Shown here in pieces: positions 1-6,979 of a stretch of DNA of 32,237 bases. The stretch is from Xaviernesmea rhizosphaerae (GTDB lineage Bacteria > Pseudomonadota > Alphaproteobacteria > Rhizobiales > Rhizobiaceae). The stretch is from assembly GCF_001938945.1 (NCBI RefSeq), contig NZ_MKIO01000015.1, positions 1-32,237 on the forward strand. Direction: 5' to 3'. Position numbers and translations under genes: made by a program. Under the pieces are notes generated by a model. The model did not search any database. It saw only the letters and a program-made list of their open reading frames with translations, and was not told the origin of the DNA. Position 1 is the stretch's first letter. Each line of letters opens with the position of its first letter.

Positions 1-80
1 TGCGCGCATACCTTCTTCTCAAGCATATGCATCGCTGCAACCGTTATCTTTTGGTTGTGATTTATGAGTCCTGAGCCTAG
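1..80 (+). repeat. Left terminal inverted repeat, probable insertion-sequence end
   Basis: Bases 1-80 are the exact reverse complement of 32158-32237. The inner edge reads GAGCC followed by TA, and the other copy also has TA directly next to its GGCTC end. That fits an IS whose target duplication is TA, with 77 bp of IS sequence visible and the next matching base (G) being chance. Identity over this length, far beyond a usual 15-30 bp terminal repeat, implies the same end of two inverted copies of one IS rather than the two ends of one element. No transposase is visible inside the window. Confidence 0.85.
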
Positions 81-726
81 CCCGAATGGATGTCAAGAAA
101 GCCGAACTCGGACCATATCACTAAAGGGATTTGATGGCAGCTCCTTGCCCACGGCGCGCCAACACCCGACAATCGACTTCCGTCCCCATTACGGACATCA
201 ACTTCCAAGCAGGGAATACCTCTTGAACGGACATTATTTCCGCTTGCCCGACAATTCCAGCGTCGGCTCTTGAAGGGATCCGAACCGGCGACCCGGCCCG
301 CAAGGTTAAGGTAACGTCTTGAAAAGTTGGGAGTTTGGTTTGGTAAGCCGAAGTCCGCGGCGAGCTAAGTCTTTACAACTTCGCATAATTCCAAGTTATG
401 TGAAGTTCACTCAAGCTCTATCGATAACCCAACCGGCGAACAATTCAACTAAAGATTATTAGCCACAGCAGCCTTACTGCTATGTATTCTATGTTCGTCA
501 TCGCATCGCGAGCAGTTCGTTATCAATAGGCGTCAAGCTCAGCTGGGGGCTTCACTAGGAAAATTCCCGCATATAACTGTTGACGTCGATCCGCCGTACC
601 CAACTTGGAGATCGAACTGGCGACGGACGGTATCAAACCTGGAAGACAGCGCGCCATCAATGAGGGCTATCTCGGCTGCTACGACCGATTTGCGGTAGCT
701 TGAACAAAAGGCAGGCCTCTTGTCAC
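81..726. other. Gene-poor stretch without a supported gene
   Basis: About 650 bases without a convincing reading frame. It is more AT-rich than the flanking genes around 300-560 and holds the dif-like site at 378-406. A short open stretch on the plus strand, about 570-702, ends with residues INEGYLGCYDRFAVA and a stop; it could be the tail of a decayed gene but I do not recognise it. Position 270-300, read on the minus strand, has a GTTCG-containing T-arm-like sequence but no full tRNA fold. Confidence 0.5.
378..406. other. dif-like XerC/XerD recombination site
   Basis: Two 11-bp arms, ACTTCGCATAA (378-388) and TTATGTGAAGT (396-406), are inverted copies with 10 of 11 positions matching and a 7-bp spacer, TTCCAAG. 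The inner parts CGCATAA and TTATGT match the arms of the Escherichia coli dif site (GGTGCGCATAA and TTATGTTAAAT). Such sites resolve chromosome or plasmid dimers through XerC/XerD, and some mobile elements use them to integrate. The 7-bp spacer is unusual, since 6 bp is typical of dif and 8 bp of cer, so the exact role is open. It lies in non-coding DNA. Confidence 0.6.
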
Positions 727-1194
727 TTATGGGCGCCGAGTAATACGCATACCCATGATCTTGGCGTCTCTGAAGGGCAAATCTAGTTGAGCCTCTTTCG
801 TCTGCTCGTCTTCGGAAAAGGCGCGTGTGTTCAGGCGATCAACGACAACATCCAGCCGGATAAAGCAGCCTGCCTCGACGGTGGCAAGCTCGTTCTCGCT
901 GAGGAACGCAAGCCGATCAGGAAGGATGCACAAAATCAGCAAGGCCCCTCCTGGCTTTAACTGCTGTTCCACCTCCTCGAACAGCCACACTGCGTTGTCG
1001 GTGAAACGCGAAACAGGAATAGTGAGCTTTGTTACCGCCTGGGCGATTGCGCAAAGAGCAACCAACTCAGCATAACTGTAGCGATCCGACCTCCCGTCGC
1101 GTCCAAAAAGCGGCGGAAGGGCCCTTTTCCAATGCCGCAACATCTCCTTGCTGATGCCAGCAAGCTCGAGGATCTGGCTTGTGTCGAAACGCAT
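727..1194 (-). CDS. MerR-like helix-turn-helix regulator (155 aa)
   Basis: The start at 1194 is chosen because AGGAG lies about 6 bases upstream; a longer frame reaching 1335 would run through the divergent promoter region. The N-terminus (DTSQILELAGISKEMLRHWKR, about residues 3-23) has the layout of a MerR/HTH_17-type helix-turn-helix, with a tyrosine-containing segment (RYSYAELVALCAIAQ) where MerR proteins place the second part of the DNA-binding unit. The rest, about residues 60-155, has no family I recognise, and no metal-binding cysteine cluster is seen. The gene is divergent from the small protein and HD phosphohydrolase genes. A perfect 6+6 dyad lies in the shared 133-bp gap, so autoregulation and control of that pair is the simplest inference. 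Confidence 0.7.
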   Translation of the reverse strand: MRFDTSQILELAGISKEMLRHWKRALPPLFGRDGRSDRYSYAELVALCAIAQAVTKLTIPVSRFTDNAVWLFEEVEQQLKPGGALLILCILPDRLAFLSENELATVEAGCFIRLDVVVDRLNTRAFSEDEQTKEAQLDLPFRDAKIMGMRITRRP

Positions 1195-1243
1195 GCTAGA
1201 CTCCTGGCCCGATCCGAACGACAATTGGGGACCAGGAACAAAA

Positions 1244-1257
1244 TGGGGTTGACCCCA
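1244..1257. promoter_or_regulatory. Candidate operator dyad in the divergent intergenic region
   Basis: TGGGGT and ACCCCA are perfect inverted 6-mers with a 2-bp spacer. A further half-site, TTGGGGA, lies at 1225-1231. The dyad sits between the start of the MerR-like gene (1194) and the start of the small gene (1328), a suitable place for the regulator to bind. No clear -10 box can be assigned. Binding is inference from position and symmetry. Confidence 0.45.
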
Positions 1258-1327
1258 CTTATAGCGGAGATTAACCACTGATAAAAGAAAAATCGCCACA
1301 ATCGATTCGACGATCATGGAGGCCGTT

Positions 1328-1732
1328 ATGTCCACTCGCTTCGAAAATGCCGAGTTGCTGGCTGCCCTTTGGCTGCTGGGTGCTGAGGGAGAGCGCCTGC
1401 CGACATCTCACGGTATTCTCGACAAGGCTCTGAAGGAGTGCATGGGCGTACTACCCTCTACTCTGTCCGCAAGTTTATCCTTTGGCGTGACTGGCGTTGG
1501 TTTGCGGTGCTACGAGTTGCCAGATATCCTGCTGGCAGCCCAGGAAGCCTTACTGACGACCGAGCCCAATCCCACGTATCTGTCGTCGTTGGTGACTTTA
1601 GACGAAGACAGCGCACGTCAGATCGTGCTCAGTTATGGTCTGAGCACAAGCAAGGCTCGAGAAATAGGCGAGTCACTTCTGGCCTCCGTCAAGCGCACTC
1701 GCGCTGCCGTCAAACAAGCTGCGGCAGCGTAG
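1328..1732 (+). CDS. Hypothetical protein (134 aa) paired with HD phosphohydrolase
   Basis: The start at 1328 is preferred over an ATG at 1316 because GGAGG (1318-1322) sits 5 bases before it. The product is small, soluble and helix-rich, with no membrane segment or signal peptide. The C-terminal part (about residues 95-134) is alanine- and lysine-rich and probably helical. I do not recognise the family. It ends 7 bases before the start of the 825-residue HD protein on the same strand, so the two are very likely co-transcribed and translationally linked. This suggests a partner, chaperone, specificity or antitoxin-like role for the larger enzyme, but nothing in the sequence proves one. Confidence 0.7.
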   Translation: MSTRFENAELLAALWLLGAEGERLPTSHGILDKALKECMGVLPSTLSASLSFGVTGVGLRCYELPDILLAAQEALLTTEPNPTYLSSLVTLDEDSARQIVLSYGLSTSKAREIGESLLASVKRTRAAVKQAAAA

Positions 1733-1739
1733 CAAAAAC

Positions 1740-4217
1740 GTGGAACGGCTGCGCGACAACCTTCTGTCAGTAGCGCCGACGTTGGCTGGTCAGCTCGACA
1801 CGCTCGTCTCACAATGGCTATCGAGTCTTATCAATCGGCTGGAGGCTAAGCGCGCTCCGGAATTTCGACCAAAACAGGTCAATGACCCGGTTTGGGGGAC
1901 GATCGAGCTTCTCCCTTGGGAAGTAGGCTTACTTGACACGCCATTACTCCAGCGAATGCGGGGAGTCCGGCAACTGGGCCTGGCACAGCTGGTGTTTCCG
2001 GGCGCCAGTCATGGACGGCTGGAGCACATTATTGGCGTCGTTGGCGCCATCGAAGAAGTTTTGCGCGCCCTTGAGCGGCAGATTCAGCGATGGAATCGCG
2101 ACCATAGCGGTACGCCCCTGCCCTCGATAACCGAAGCAGACCGTTACGCTTTGCGGCTAGCGGGTCTCTTGCACGACGTTGGCCACGGTCCCTTCAGCCA
2201 CGCCCTTGAGCCCGTACTCGAAGTGAACGCGCCTCTGGCAGGCACCTCCGCAGGTGAAAGCGACGATTGGCGCAGAGAAATCAAGACGGTCCGCCGCGAA
2301 TTTAAGAGACTGTACCAATTGAATGCGCCGCCCTCGGAGTCGGAAGTAATCGCGGCCTGTATGGTGCTTTCGGAACCGATGAAGAAGGTGCTTGCCAGCG
2401 ATCGGCTGTTTACAGCCCGCGGCCGACCTGTCGAAGAACTTCAGGAAGTGATCGTCGCTGCAATTATCGGCGGTGTCGAAGGGCCAGGCGCTAGCCATTT
2501 GTCATCTATTGTCAGCAGTCAGATCGACGCCGACAAACTCGACTATCTTTCAAGAGATGCCCATCATTCGGGGCTAGAGATCGGCTTTGACACTGATCGC
2601 CTGCTGTCGCGACTGGAAATTCTTCATGTCCGAGAGTCGAATGTCGATGCATCGGAAAGCGAGCTAAGGGCCCGCGCTTCGCGAAGCGTCAATCAGACCT
2701 TTCATCAGCTTGGAATCGCAGCGTCGGGCTTTGGATCTTTTGAACAAATGCTGATCGGCCGGACATTCCTCTATGATCGGCTATATCATCACCACAAGGT
2801 TCGGTCCGCAGAGGCAATGGCTCAGCGCTTGATGCTAGTGGCCGAACGGGATCGCGCAAGTCGCTTTAGGCTCGATGAAATCTTCCTAAGTGTGGACGAC
2901 GACACAATGCTGCGCATCCTTGCGCAAGAAGTGACCCATCCTGGATTTCCTCTTTCGCCAAAACCCTCGGCGGCAACAGCCTTGGCGAAGGGCATTCTTA
3001 ACCGCGAGCTGTTGCATCGCGCTTTTGCATTTCGTGGTCGTTTTATTGCGTCTCCTCCAGGGCTCGATGGCAGCACGGCAGACCAAAACCGTGAAAAGCT
3101 ATGGCGCCGCATCGTCAAGGAGCTGGATGATATCGGTGTCCGGTTCGATATCGGCGCGGAAATTCATCGTGTTGCGATCGCATGCGCTGAAGTCTTGGTG
3201 GCCAAAGGTGTCGATGTCGACATATCCCGGCCATGCAAAGAGGCCCTAGACCAGATAGGACCGGAACAGATAATCGTCGATCTACCGGCGCTGAAAGCTG
3301 AAGCTATCAGAATTCTAGCGCGCTATCCAAATGGCGCGATCAAGGTGCCAGAATTCTCCTTTAATCCAGTGAAGTGGTCGGACGCCTACGAATTACAGAA
3401 ACGAACCGGGTATGTGTTCTGCCCGCGTGATGTCGTTCCTCTCGTGGCGTTAGCCTCCAAAATCGTCTTTCTCGGACATTTCGGCGTCACTATGAGCGAA
3501 GAGGCCGATGGCTACATCAAGACTGCCACCATCGTACCACGGAACTGGATCAATGCTTTGGTCGATGCCGAGATTATAGACACTGATGCAGCCGAGCACT
3601 TATCATCCAAGCGACACTCATTGCTGGCCCTCCGCGCGGATGATCTAAAAGTGCCAGGAACGTGGATCCAGGCTGATCCAGATTTTGCCTCTCGACTGGC
3701 TCTCGAACTAAACCGGCTTTTGCGCGCGGGTCTGACGGCCGACCACATCGAAGCCCTGGGACGTGTTTTGGGGGCCGTGTATGCTTTTGTCGACCATTGG
3801 TACAAGTCCGGCCAATTGACGAGACAGCTCGAAAACGAAGCCGAACTGCAAAAGCAGGTTCTGGCCGCCTTTCAATTGCGTGGTCTGCCGACCCAAGAGG
3901 GCTCGGTTGCGGGTGGTGGTAAGCTCGACATATTTGTTGACGGGGCTGTGCTTGTAGAGAATAAGTTCACGGGCCGCGTTGCCGACGTGGCAAACGCGGC
4001 ACCGGCGGCCGGCATGCAAGGCCGACGCTATGCTATCGCGCTCGGTGCCCAAGTTGTTATCGTTGTTCTCGCATATGAACTTCCTTCAGGTGTTGTGCCG
4101 GCTCAACAGGAAACAATCAGCGTCCATGAAATCACACGGACTGACGGAAATCGCGCAGAAATACGGGTAAGCCTCCCGTATGGGGTGGTAACCCCGTCAC
4201 GTGAAAGCCCGCAGTAG
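1740..4217 (+). CDS. SAMHD1-like HD phosphohydrolase with C-terminal PD-(D/E)xK-like motif
   Basis: 825 residues from a GTG start. Residues about 45-300 match the SAMHD1/COG1078 type of HD hydrolase, with the metal ligands visible as H96 (GRLEH), H145-D146 (LLHDVGHG) and D265 (IDADKLDYLSRDAHHSG). This family hydrolyses dNTPs or related nucleotides, and SAMHD1-type enzymes limit virus growth by draining dNTP pools. The middle, about 310-700, has no family I recognise. Near the C-terminus GGGKLD (D730) followed by VENK (E740, K742) gives a D-x9-ExK pattern typical of PD-(D/E)xK nucleases, then a beta-rich tail. The enzyme would act in the cytoplasm. The small gene 7 bases upstream and the divergent regulator look like one unit. 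A defence role is inference; a housekeeping dNTPase would not be expected to have the extra domain. Confidence 0.8.
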   Translation: MERLRDNLLSVAPTLAGQLDTLVSQWLSSLINRLEAKRAPEFRPKQVNDPVWGTIELLPWEVGLLDTPLLQRMRGVRQLGLAQLVFPGASHGRLEHIIGVVGAIEEVLRALERQIQRWNRDHSGTPLPSITEADRYALRLAGLLHDVGHGPFSHALEPVLEVNAPLAGTSAGESDDWRREIKTVRREFKRLYQLNAPPSESEVIAACMVLSEPMKKVLASDRLFTARGRPVEELQEVIVAAIIGGVEGPGASHLSSIVSSQIDADKLDYLSRDAHHSGLEIGFDTDRLLSRLEILHVRESNVDASESELRARASRSVNQTFHQLGIAASGFGSFEQMLIGRTFLYDRLYHHHKVRSAEAMAQRLMLVAERDRASRFRLDEIFLSVDDDTMLRILAQEVTHPGFPLSPKPSAATALAKGILNRELLHRAFAFRGRFIASPPGLDGSTADQNREKLWRRIVKELDDIGVRFDIGAEIHRVAIACAEVLVAKGVDVDISRPCKEALDQIGPEQIIVDLPALKAEAIRILARYPNGAIKVPEFSFNPVKWSDAYELQKRTGYVFCPRDVVPLVALASKIVFLGHFGVTMSEEADGYIKTATIVPRNWINALVDAEIIDTDAAEHLSSKRHSLLALRADDLKVPGTWIQADPDFASRLALELNRLLRAGLTADHIEALGRVLGAVYAFVDHWYKSGQLTRQLENEAELQKQVLAAFQLRGLPTQEGSVAGGGKLDIFVDGAVLVENKFTGRVADVANAAPAAGMQGRRYAIALGAQVVIVVLAYELPSGVVPAQQETISVHEITRTDGNRAEIRVSLPYGVVTPSRESPQ

Positions 4218-4278
4218 CCTTCCGTGCTCCTTCAGAGATGCGCAACGTGAAGACAAACGTCGATTGGTGGCAGGGGGT

Positions 4279-4854
4279 CTAAAGCAGGTTCCACTCGCGA
4301 AGGAAAAAACGGTTTAATCCCGCAAAAGGATAAGCCGGCCGACTCATTTCGTCGAATTTTGCCCTGATTGTCGCCTTCGTAGCCTCTCCGAGGCGTGGCT
4401 CGTCAAAACTCAGCTTCAGAATTCGCAGAATTCCAAGCTGCTCATAGCGCAACCGACGAAGCTCTTCGCGATTCAATCCCAGGAATTTCACCGCAGCGTC
4501 GTGAGCGCGCGTTGCGCGAGCCCCTGCGCCGGCCCGAATCCACACTTCGCGGTTGGCATCATCGGCCTCATAGGCCAATAGATCTGCTGGATCTTCTAGG
4601 TAAGGATGGATTAGATCTGCTTCCTCCGTGCCCCAGAGAGCAACGAGTTCCTCGTCATTTGTTAATGTAACATCACGGACCAAAGCCTGCACAAGCTGTG
4701 TCAACTGGATGCCGTTTGGCTGAGCATTGGGCATGAGAGGTGATTCAAGTAGCTGCCCGGAGATCGGGAAGTGGTCTCCCTTGTAAATCTGGTTACAGAT
4801 CTGGCAGGCAAAAACGTAGTTGTCGAAGTCATATGCTAACCACCAATAAGTCAA
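4279..4854 (-). pseudogene. HNH endonuclease, 5'-truncated
   Basis: The first residues, YWWLAYDFDNYVFACQIC, match the part of HNH-family nucleases (TIGR02646/PtuB-like group) that carries the CxxC pair (C17, C20) and the following NQ-K-G-FP stretch. In intact relatives this is preceded by an N-terminal part with an EH-RPK-type motif, which is missing here. The frame opens only a few codons upstream, at a TTG, exactly where the 35-bp recombination-type site lies (4835-4869). So the 5' part was probably removed by integration there. The remaining 190 or so residues run to a normal stop with no further damage. The gene is convergent with the HD phosphohydrolase gene. The family is common in anti-phage loci, so this may be a remnant of the same defence region. 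Confidence 0.65.
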
Positions 4855-4869
4855 CCTTATCGGACGTTT
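4835..4869 (+). repeat. Recombination-type site, copy A
   Basis: 35 bp made of GCTAAC, 5 variable bases, ATAAG, spacer TCAAC, then CTTATCGGACG and TTT. ATAAG and CTTAT form inverted arms around the 5-bp spacer. The same arrangement occurs in the same orientation at 24647-24681, just before the tyrosine recombinase gene, with 27 of 35 positions equal and the spacer mostly different. Inverted core arms around a short variable spacer are the signature of a tyrosine recombinase crossover site. Here it coincides with the truncation point of the HNH gene. Confidence 0.6.
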
Positions 4870-4885
4870 TATCTTCGCGACAGGC

Positions 4886-4924
4886 TGTGCGGTTTATTAG
4901 GAAAAAACTAGCGAAAACCGCACA
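4886..4924. repeat. Perfect 10-bp inverted repeat before DUF1403
   Basis: TGTGCGGTTT (4886-4895) and AAACCGCACA (4915-4924) are perfect inverted copies separated by 19 bases. The repeat lies between recombination site A and the DUF1403 start, so it could be an arm-binding site of the recombinase, an operator or a transcript hairpin. No T-tract follows, so it is not a standard terminator. Confidence 0.5.
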
Positions 4925-4932
4925 TCTGATTT

Positions 4933-5898
4933 ATGCTGCTGCGCATGTATTCGATCACATCTGCGTCCTCTGCCACCTCCACATGGCCCGGCCACCTCCC
5001 AAGCTGGGCGCTGGCGCGTGGCCGTGACATTGACGAGCGGGATGCTGCTTTCGCCGCAGGTATCGCGCTGAAATCACTCGACGATTTGATCCGTTCGAAT
5101 ACACCATGGATAGGCTGCTGGCGTGATCGTCTTGCTCTCAAGTCAGCCGCCGTCGCGGCCAGGATGCTCGGTCGCAACGAGGAAGAGCCCGCGCTGCGGG
5201 ACGCCGTTTTGTTGACGCCCGCGGACGGTGATCCCGGTCCTGCCGGGAAGCTGTTTTTGGCCACACGAATGCTATCCCGCCGGATCGGCATGCCGGGCAC
5301 ATCGTTTATAAAGGAATTGGCCACGCTTCTATCGATCCGGTGGGACGACAATCTTGCCTCGGTCCCTGATCTCGTTGATTCTGCCATCCAGTCCGGGCGT
5401 TCGGCACCTTTCGCGGTGGCGGACCTTATAATGGCGATTTCTACGGCTCGCCCGGACGCAGAAGTGTTAGCACTTGGTCTGGGCGAGATGGTGCTGGCTC
5501 AGAAGCTGAACTGGTCTCAACCAGTTCCCCTGGTGCTACCCGAGCGCTTTGGCCCAGCTTTCCGCACCATCGGTGGCCGGGGTCGCGTCAAGCCGGGTGA
5601 GTCAACCTATTCGAAAGCGATCTGCATGGCGATTGTCGATGGCGCCGAACTGGCACTTCGTTCCGCTGCGGAGATCGATCGCCGCGCTAGCCGTTTGTTG
5701 GCCATCGCAGCCAAAGTCAGGACCAGAGGAGCTGAACCGGTCATCCGTCGGCTGTTGAACGAAGACGCTGTATCCGCTTCGGCAGCCGGGGCCAGCCTGT
5801 CACGATGGGCGGCAAGCCGGCTGTTCGAGCGGCTCGAAGGCTTTGAGGCGATACGCGAGCTCTCGGGCCGGTCCTCCTTCCGAATATTTGGATTGTGA
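4933..5898 (+). CDS. DUF1403 family protein
   Basis: About 320 residues, close to the usual length of this rhizobial family. Recognisable stretches are LPSWALARG near the start, DAAFAAGIALKSLDDLI, the RDAVLL-DGDPGPAGK-F block, GGRGRVKPGE, and the ending RLFERLEGFEAIRELSGRSSFRIFGL. The biochemical function is unknown. Two ATGs are possible, 4933 and 4945; neither has a clear ribosome-binding site, and the proline/tryptophan segment that begins the conserved part starts about 20 residues in. The stop overlaps the region of the ScpB start, and the pair is regularly found together on plasmids and islands, often with a tyrosine recombinase, which suggests a maintenance or partition role. The protein looks intact. 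Confidence 0.8.
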   Translation: MLLRMYSITSASSATSTWPGHLPSWALARGRDIDERDAAFAAGIALKSLDDLIRSNTPWIGCWRDRLALKSAAVAARMLGRNEEEPALRDAVLLTPADGDPGPAGKLFLATRMLSRRIGMPGTSFIKELATLLSIRWDDNLASVPDLVDSAIQSGRSAPFAVADLIMAISTARPDAEVLALGLGEMVLAQKLNWSQPVPLVLPERFGPAFRTIGGRGRVKPGESTYSKAICMAIVDGAELALRSAAEIDRRASRLLAIAAKVRTRGAEPVIRRLLNEDAVSASAAGASLSRWAASRLFERLEGFEAIRELSGRSSFRIFGL

Positions 5899-5900
5899 CA

Positions 5901-6587
5901 ATGGCAGGAGCGCGCGCAGCCAAACCCCGCCGTAAAGCCGAGGAACGCAAGCAGGAGATCCTGTATGATCGCGAGCTCCTGGACTTGCCGTCGGAAATGC
6001 GCTGGCGGGAATGGATGATGCGGGTCGAGGCGGTCATCTTTGCGTCCTCCGAGCCGGTCAGCCGCGAGACTCTGGCGCGGGTGGTCGGCAAAGACTGCAG
6101 CATCGACCTGCTGATCGACGACCTGGTCGGAGAGCTGCGAGATCGACCTTATGAACTGGTCTCGGTCGCAGGCGGGTGGCAACACCGGAGCCGACCAAGG
6201 TTTGCCGAGACGATCCGTGCTTCGTCCGCGCCTACGCGAGGCGGTGTGGCAGCGTTGTCTGAATCTGAGGCGATGGTGCTGATGGCTGTCGGATATTACC
6301 AGCCAATCACGCGCGGTGAGTTGTCAAAGATATTTGGCAAGGACGTCAGCCGCGATACGATCGGCGGTTTGCGTGGAGCAGGTTTTATCGGCTCCGGCCC
6401 ACGGAGCCCCACTCCGGGCGCCCCATATACCTATGTCACGACGCCATATTTCCTCTCGGCCTTTGGCATGGAGACATTGCGGGACCTGCCAAATATCGAG
6501 GCGCTGGAAGACGCTGGTCTCTTAAGTAAGCAGGGTGGCTCGGTGGATACTGACCCGGCCATCGGGGACGACATGTTGGAAGATTGA
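5901..6587 (+). CDS. scpB: ScpB-like segregation and condensation protein
   Basis: 228 residues from the ATG at 5901, three bases after the DUF1403 stop, so translation is probably coupled (a GTG at 5895 would overlap it). The WREWMMRVEAVIFASSEPVSRETLARVVG segment is the first winged-helix domain of ScpB, and LSESEAMVLMAVGYYQPITRGELSKIFGKDVSRDTIGGLRGAGFI matches the second. ScpB dimers bind ScpA and regulate the SMC condensin. This copy is an accessory version, encoded with DUF1403 and without ScpA, and has extra charged residues at the N-terminus (KPRRKAEERKQ). It may act in partition of the mobile replicon or modulate host condensin; that is inference. The acidic C-terminal tail (about residues 205-228) is likely disordered. 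Confidence 0.85.
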   Translation: MAGARAAKPRRKAEERKQEILYDRELLDLPSEMRWREWMMRVEAVIFASSEPVSRETLARVVGKDCSIDLLIDDLVGELRDRPYELVSVAGGWQHRSRPRFAETIRASSAPTRGGVAALSESEAMVLMAVGYYQPITRGELSKIFGKDVSRDTIGGLRGAGFIGSGPRSPTPGAPYTYVTTPYFLSAFGMETLRDLPNIEALEDAGLLSKQGGSVDTDPAIGDDMLED

Positions 6588-6976
6588 CAGCTTTCGGCTT
6601 GGTACCGCATTGCGCACTTCACAGGTATTGAAGGCGATCCTGCGGGCGACGATCGCTGCGCACGCCGTTGGTGCTTTGGCACAGCATTTTTATTTCCGGA
6701 CAGATGTCCTGCGTCGCATGACAAGCGGCTAGCATCTGATCCGCGCCTTTCCGGCTGCCGCTGCAGCTTCGGCCATGTTGACGCGGCACCAGACTTCATC
6801 TACTCAAGTTTCCGGTAATGGATTCTGCCTGGCCATGGTGGCCGAACCGCTTCGCAGGATGAAGCTGATGACTCCTACTCAACTTGCCGCAGCCGGCAGA
6901 GGGGTAGAGTTGTGTCAGATTACCAACTATCGAATTCGATCGTCGTTGTGGCGTGCGCTTTTTCTGGAGCGCTCGC
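6588..6976. other. Intergenic leader of the fluoride operon
   Basis: 389 bases between the ScpB stop and the transporter start. I see no gene in 6588-6815; the reading frames there have no recognisable protein. The 3' half holds the fluoride riboswitch. Downstream of it TGCCG-CAGC-CGGCA (about 6885-6898) forms a strong short hairpin that could be part of the expression platform. The left end of the resistance cargo may lie somewhere in 6588-6800, but no clear boundary is visible. Confidence 0.5.
6818..6881 (+). promoter_or_regulatory. Fluoride riboswitch (crcB motif)
   Basis: The segment contains ATGGTGGCCGAACCGCT, a short loop and AGCTGATGACTCCTACT. This follows the conserved crcB RNA pattern AACnGC(C/U) ... 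(G/A)GCUGAUGnCUCCUAC, with the GCTT/AAGC helix closing the variable loop and GGATTC near 6820 able to pair, with one mismatch, with GACTCC. It lies 100 bases upstream of a CLC-type transporter and CrcB operon, the standard genes under this RNA. Fluoride binding normally turns expression on, by preventing a terminator or by freeing the ribosome-binding site; which one applies here is not clear. Confidence 0.85.
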
Positions 6977-6979
6977 GTG

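Noticed and set aside
64..273. 69-residue plus-strand frame starting inside the left repeat
   Set aside because: No family resemblance and it starts in the IS end; probably chance.
266..310. T-arm-like GTTCG sequence suggesting a tRNA
   Set aside because: No acceptor or anticodon stem can be formed around it.
6588..6817. Left terminal repeat of the tni transposon (ACAGATG near 6700 compared with 23815)
   Set aside because: Only 7 bases match and the surrounding sequence does not; could be chance.
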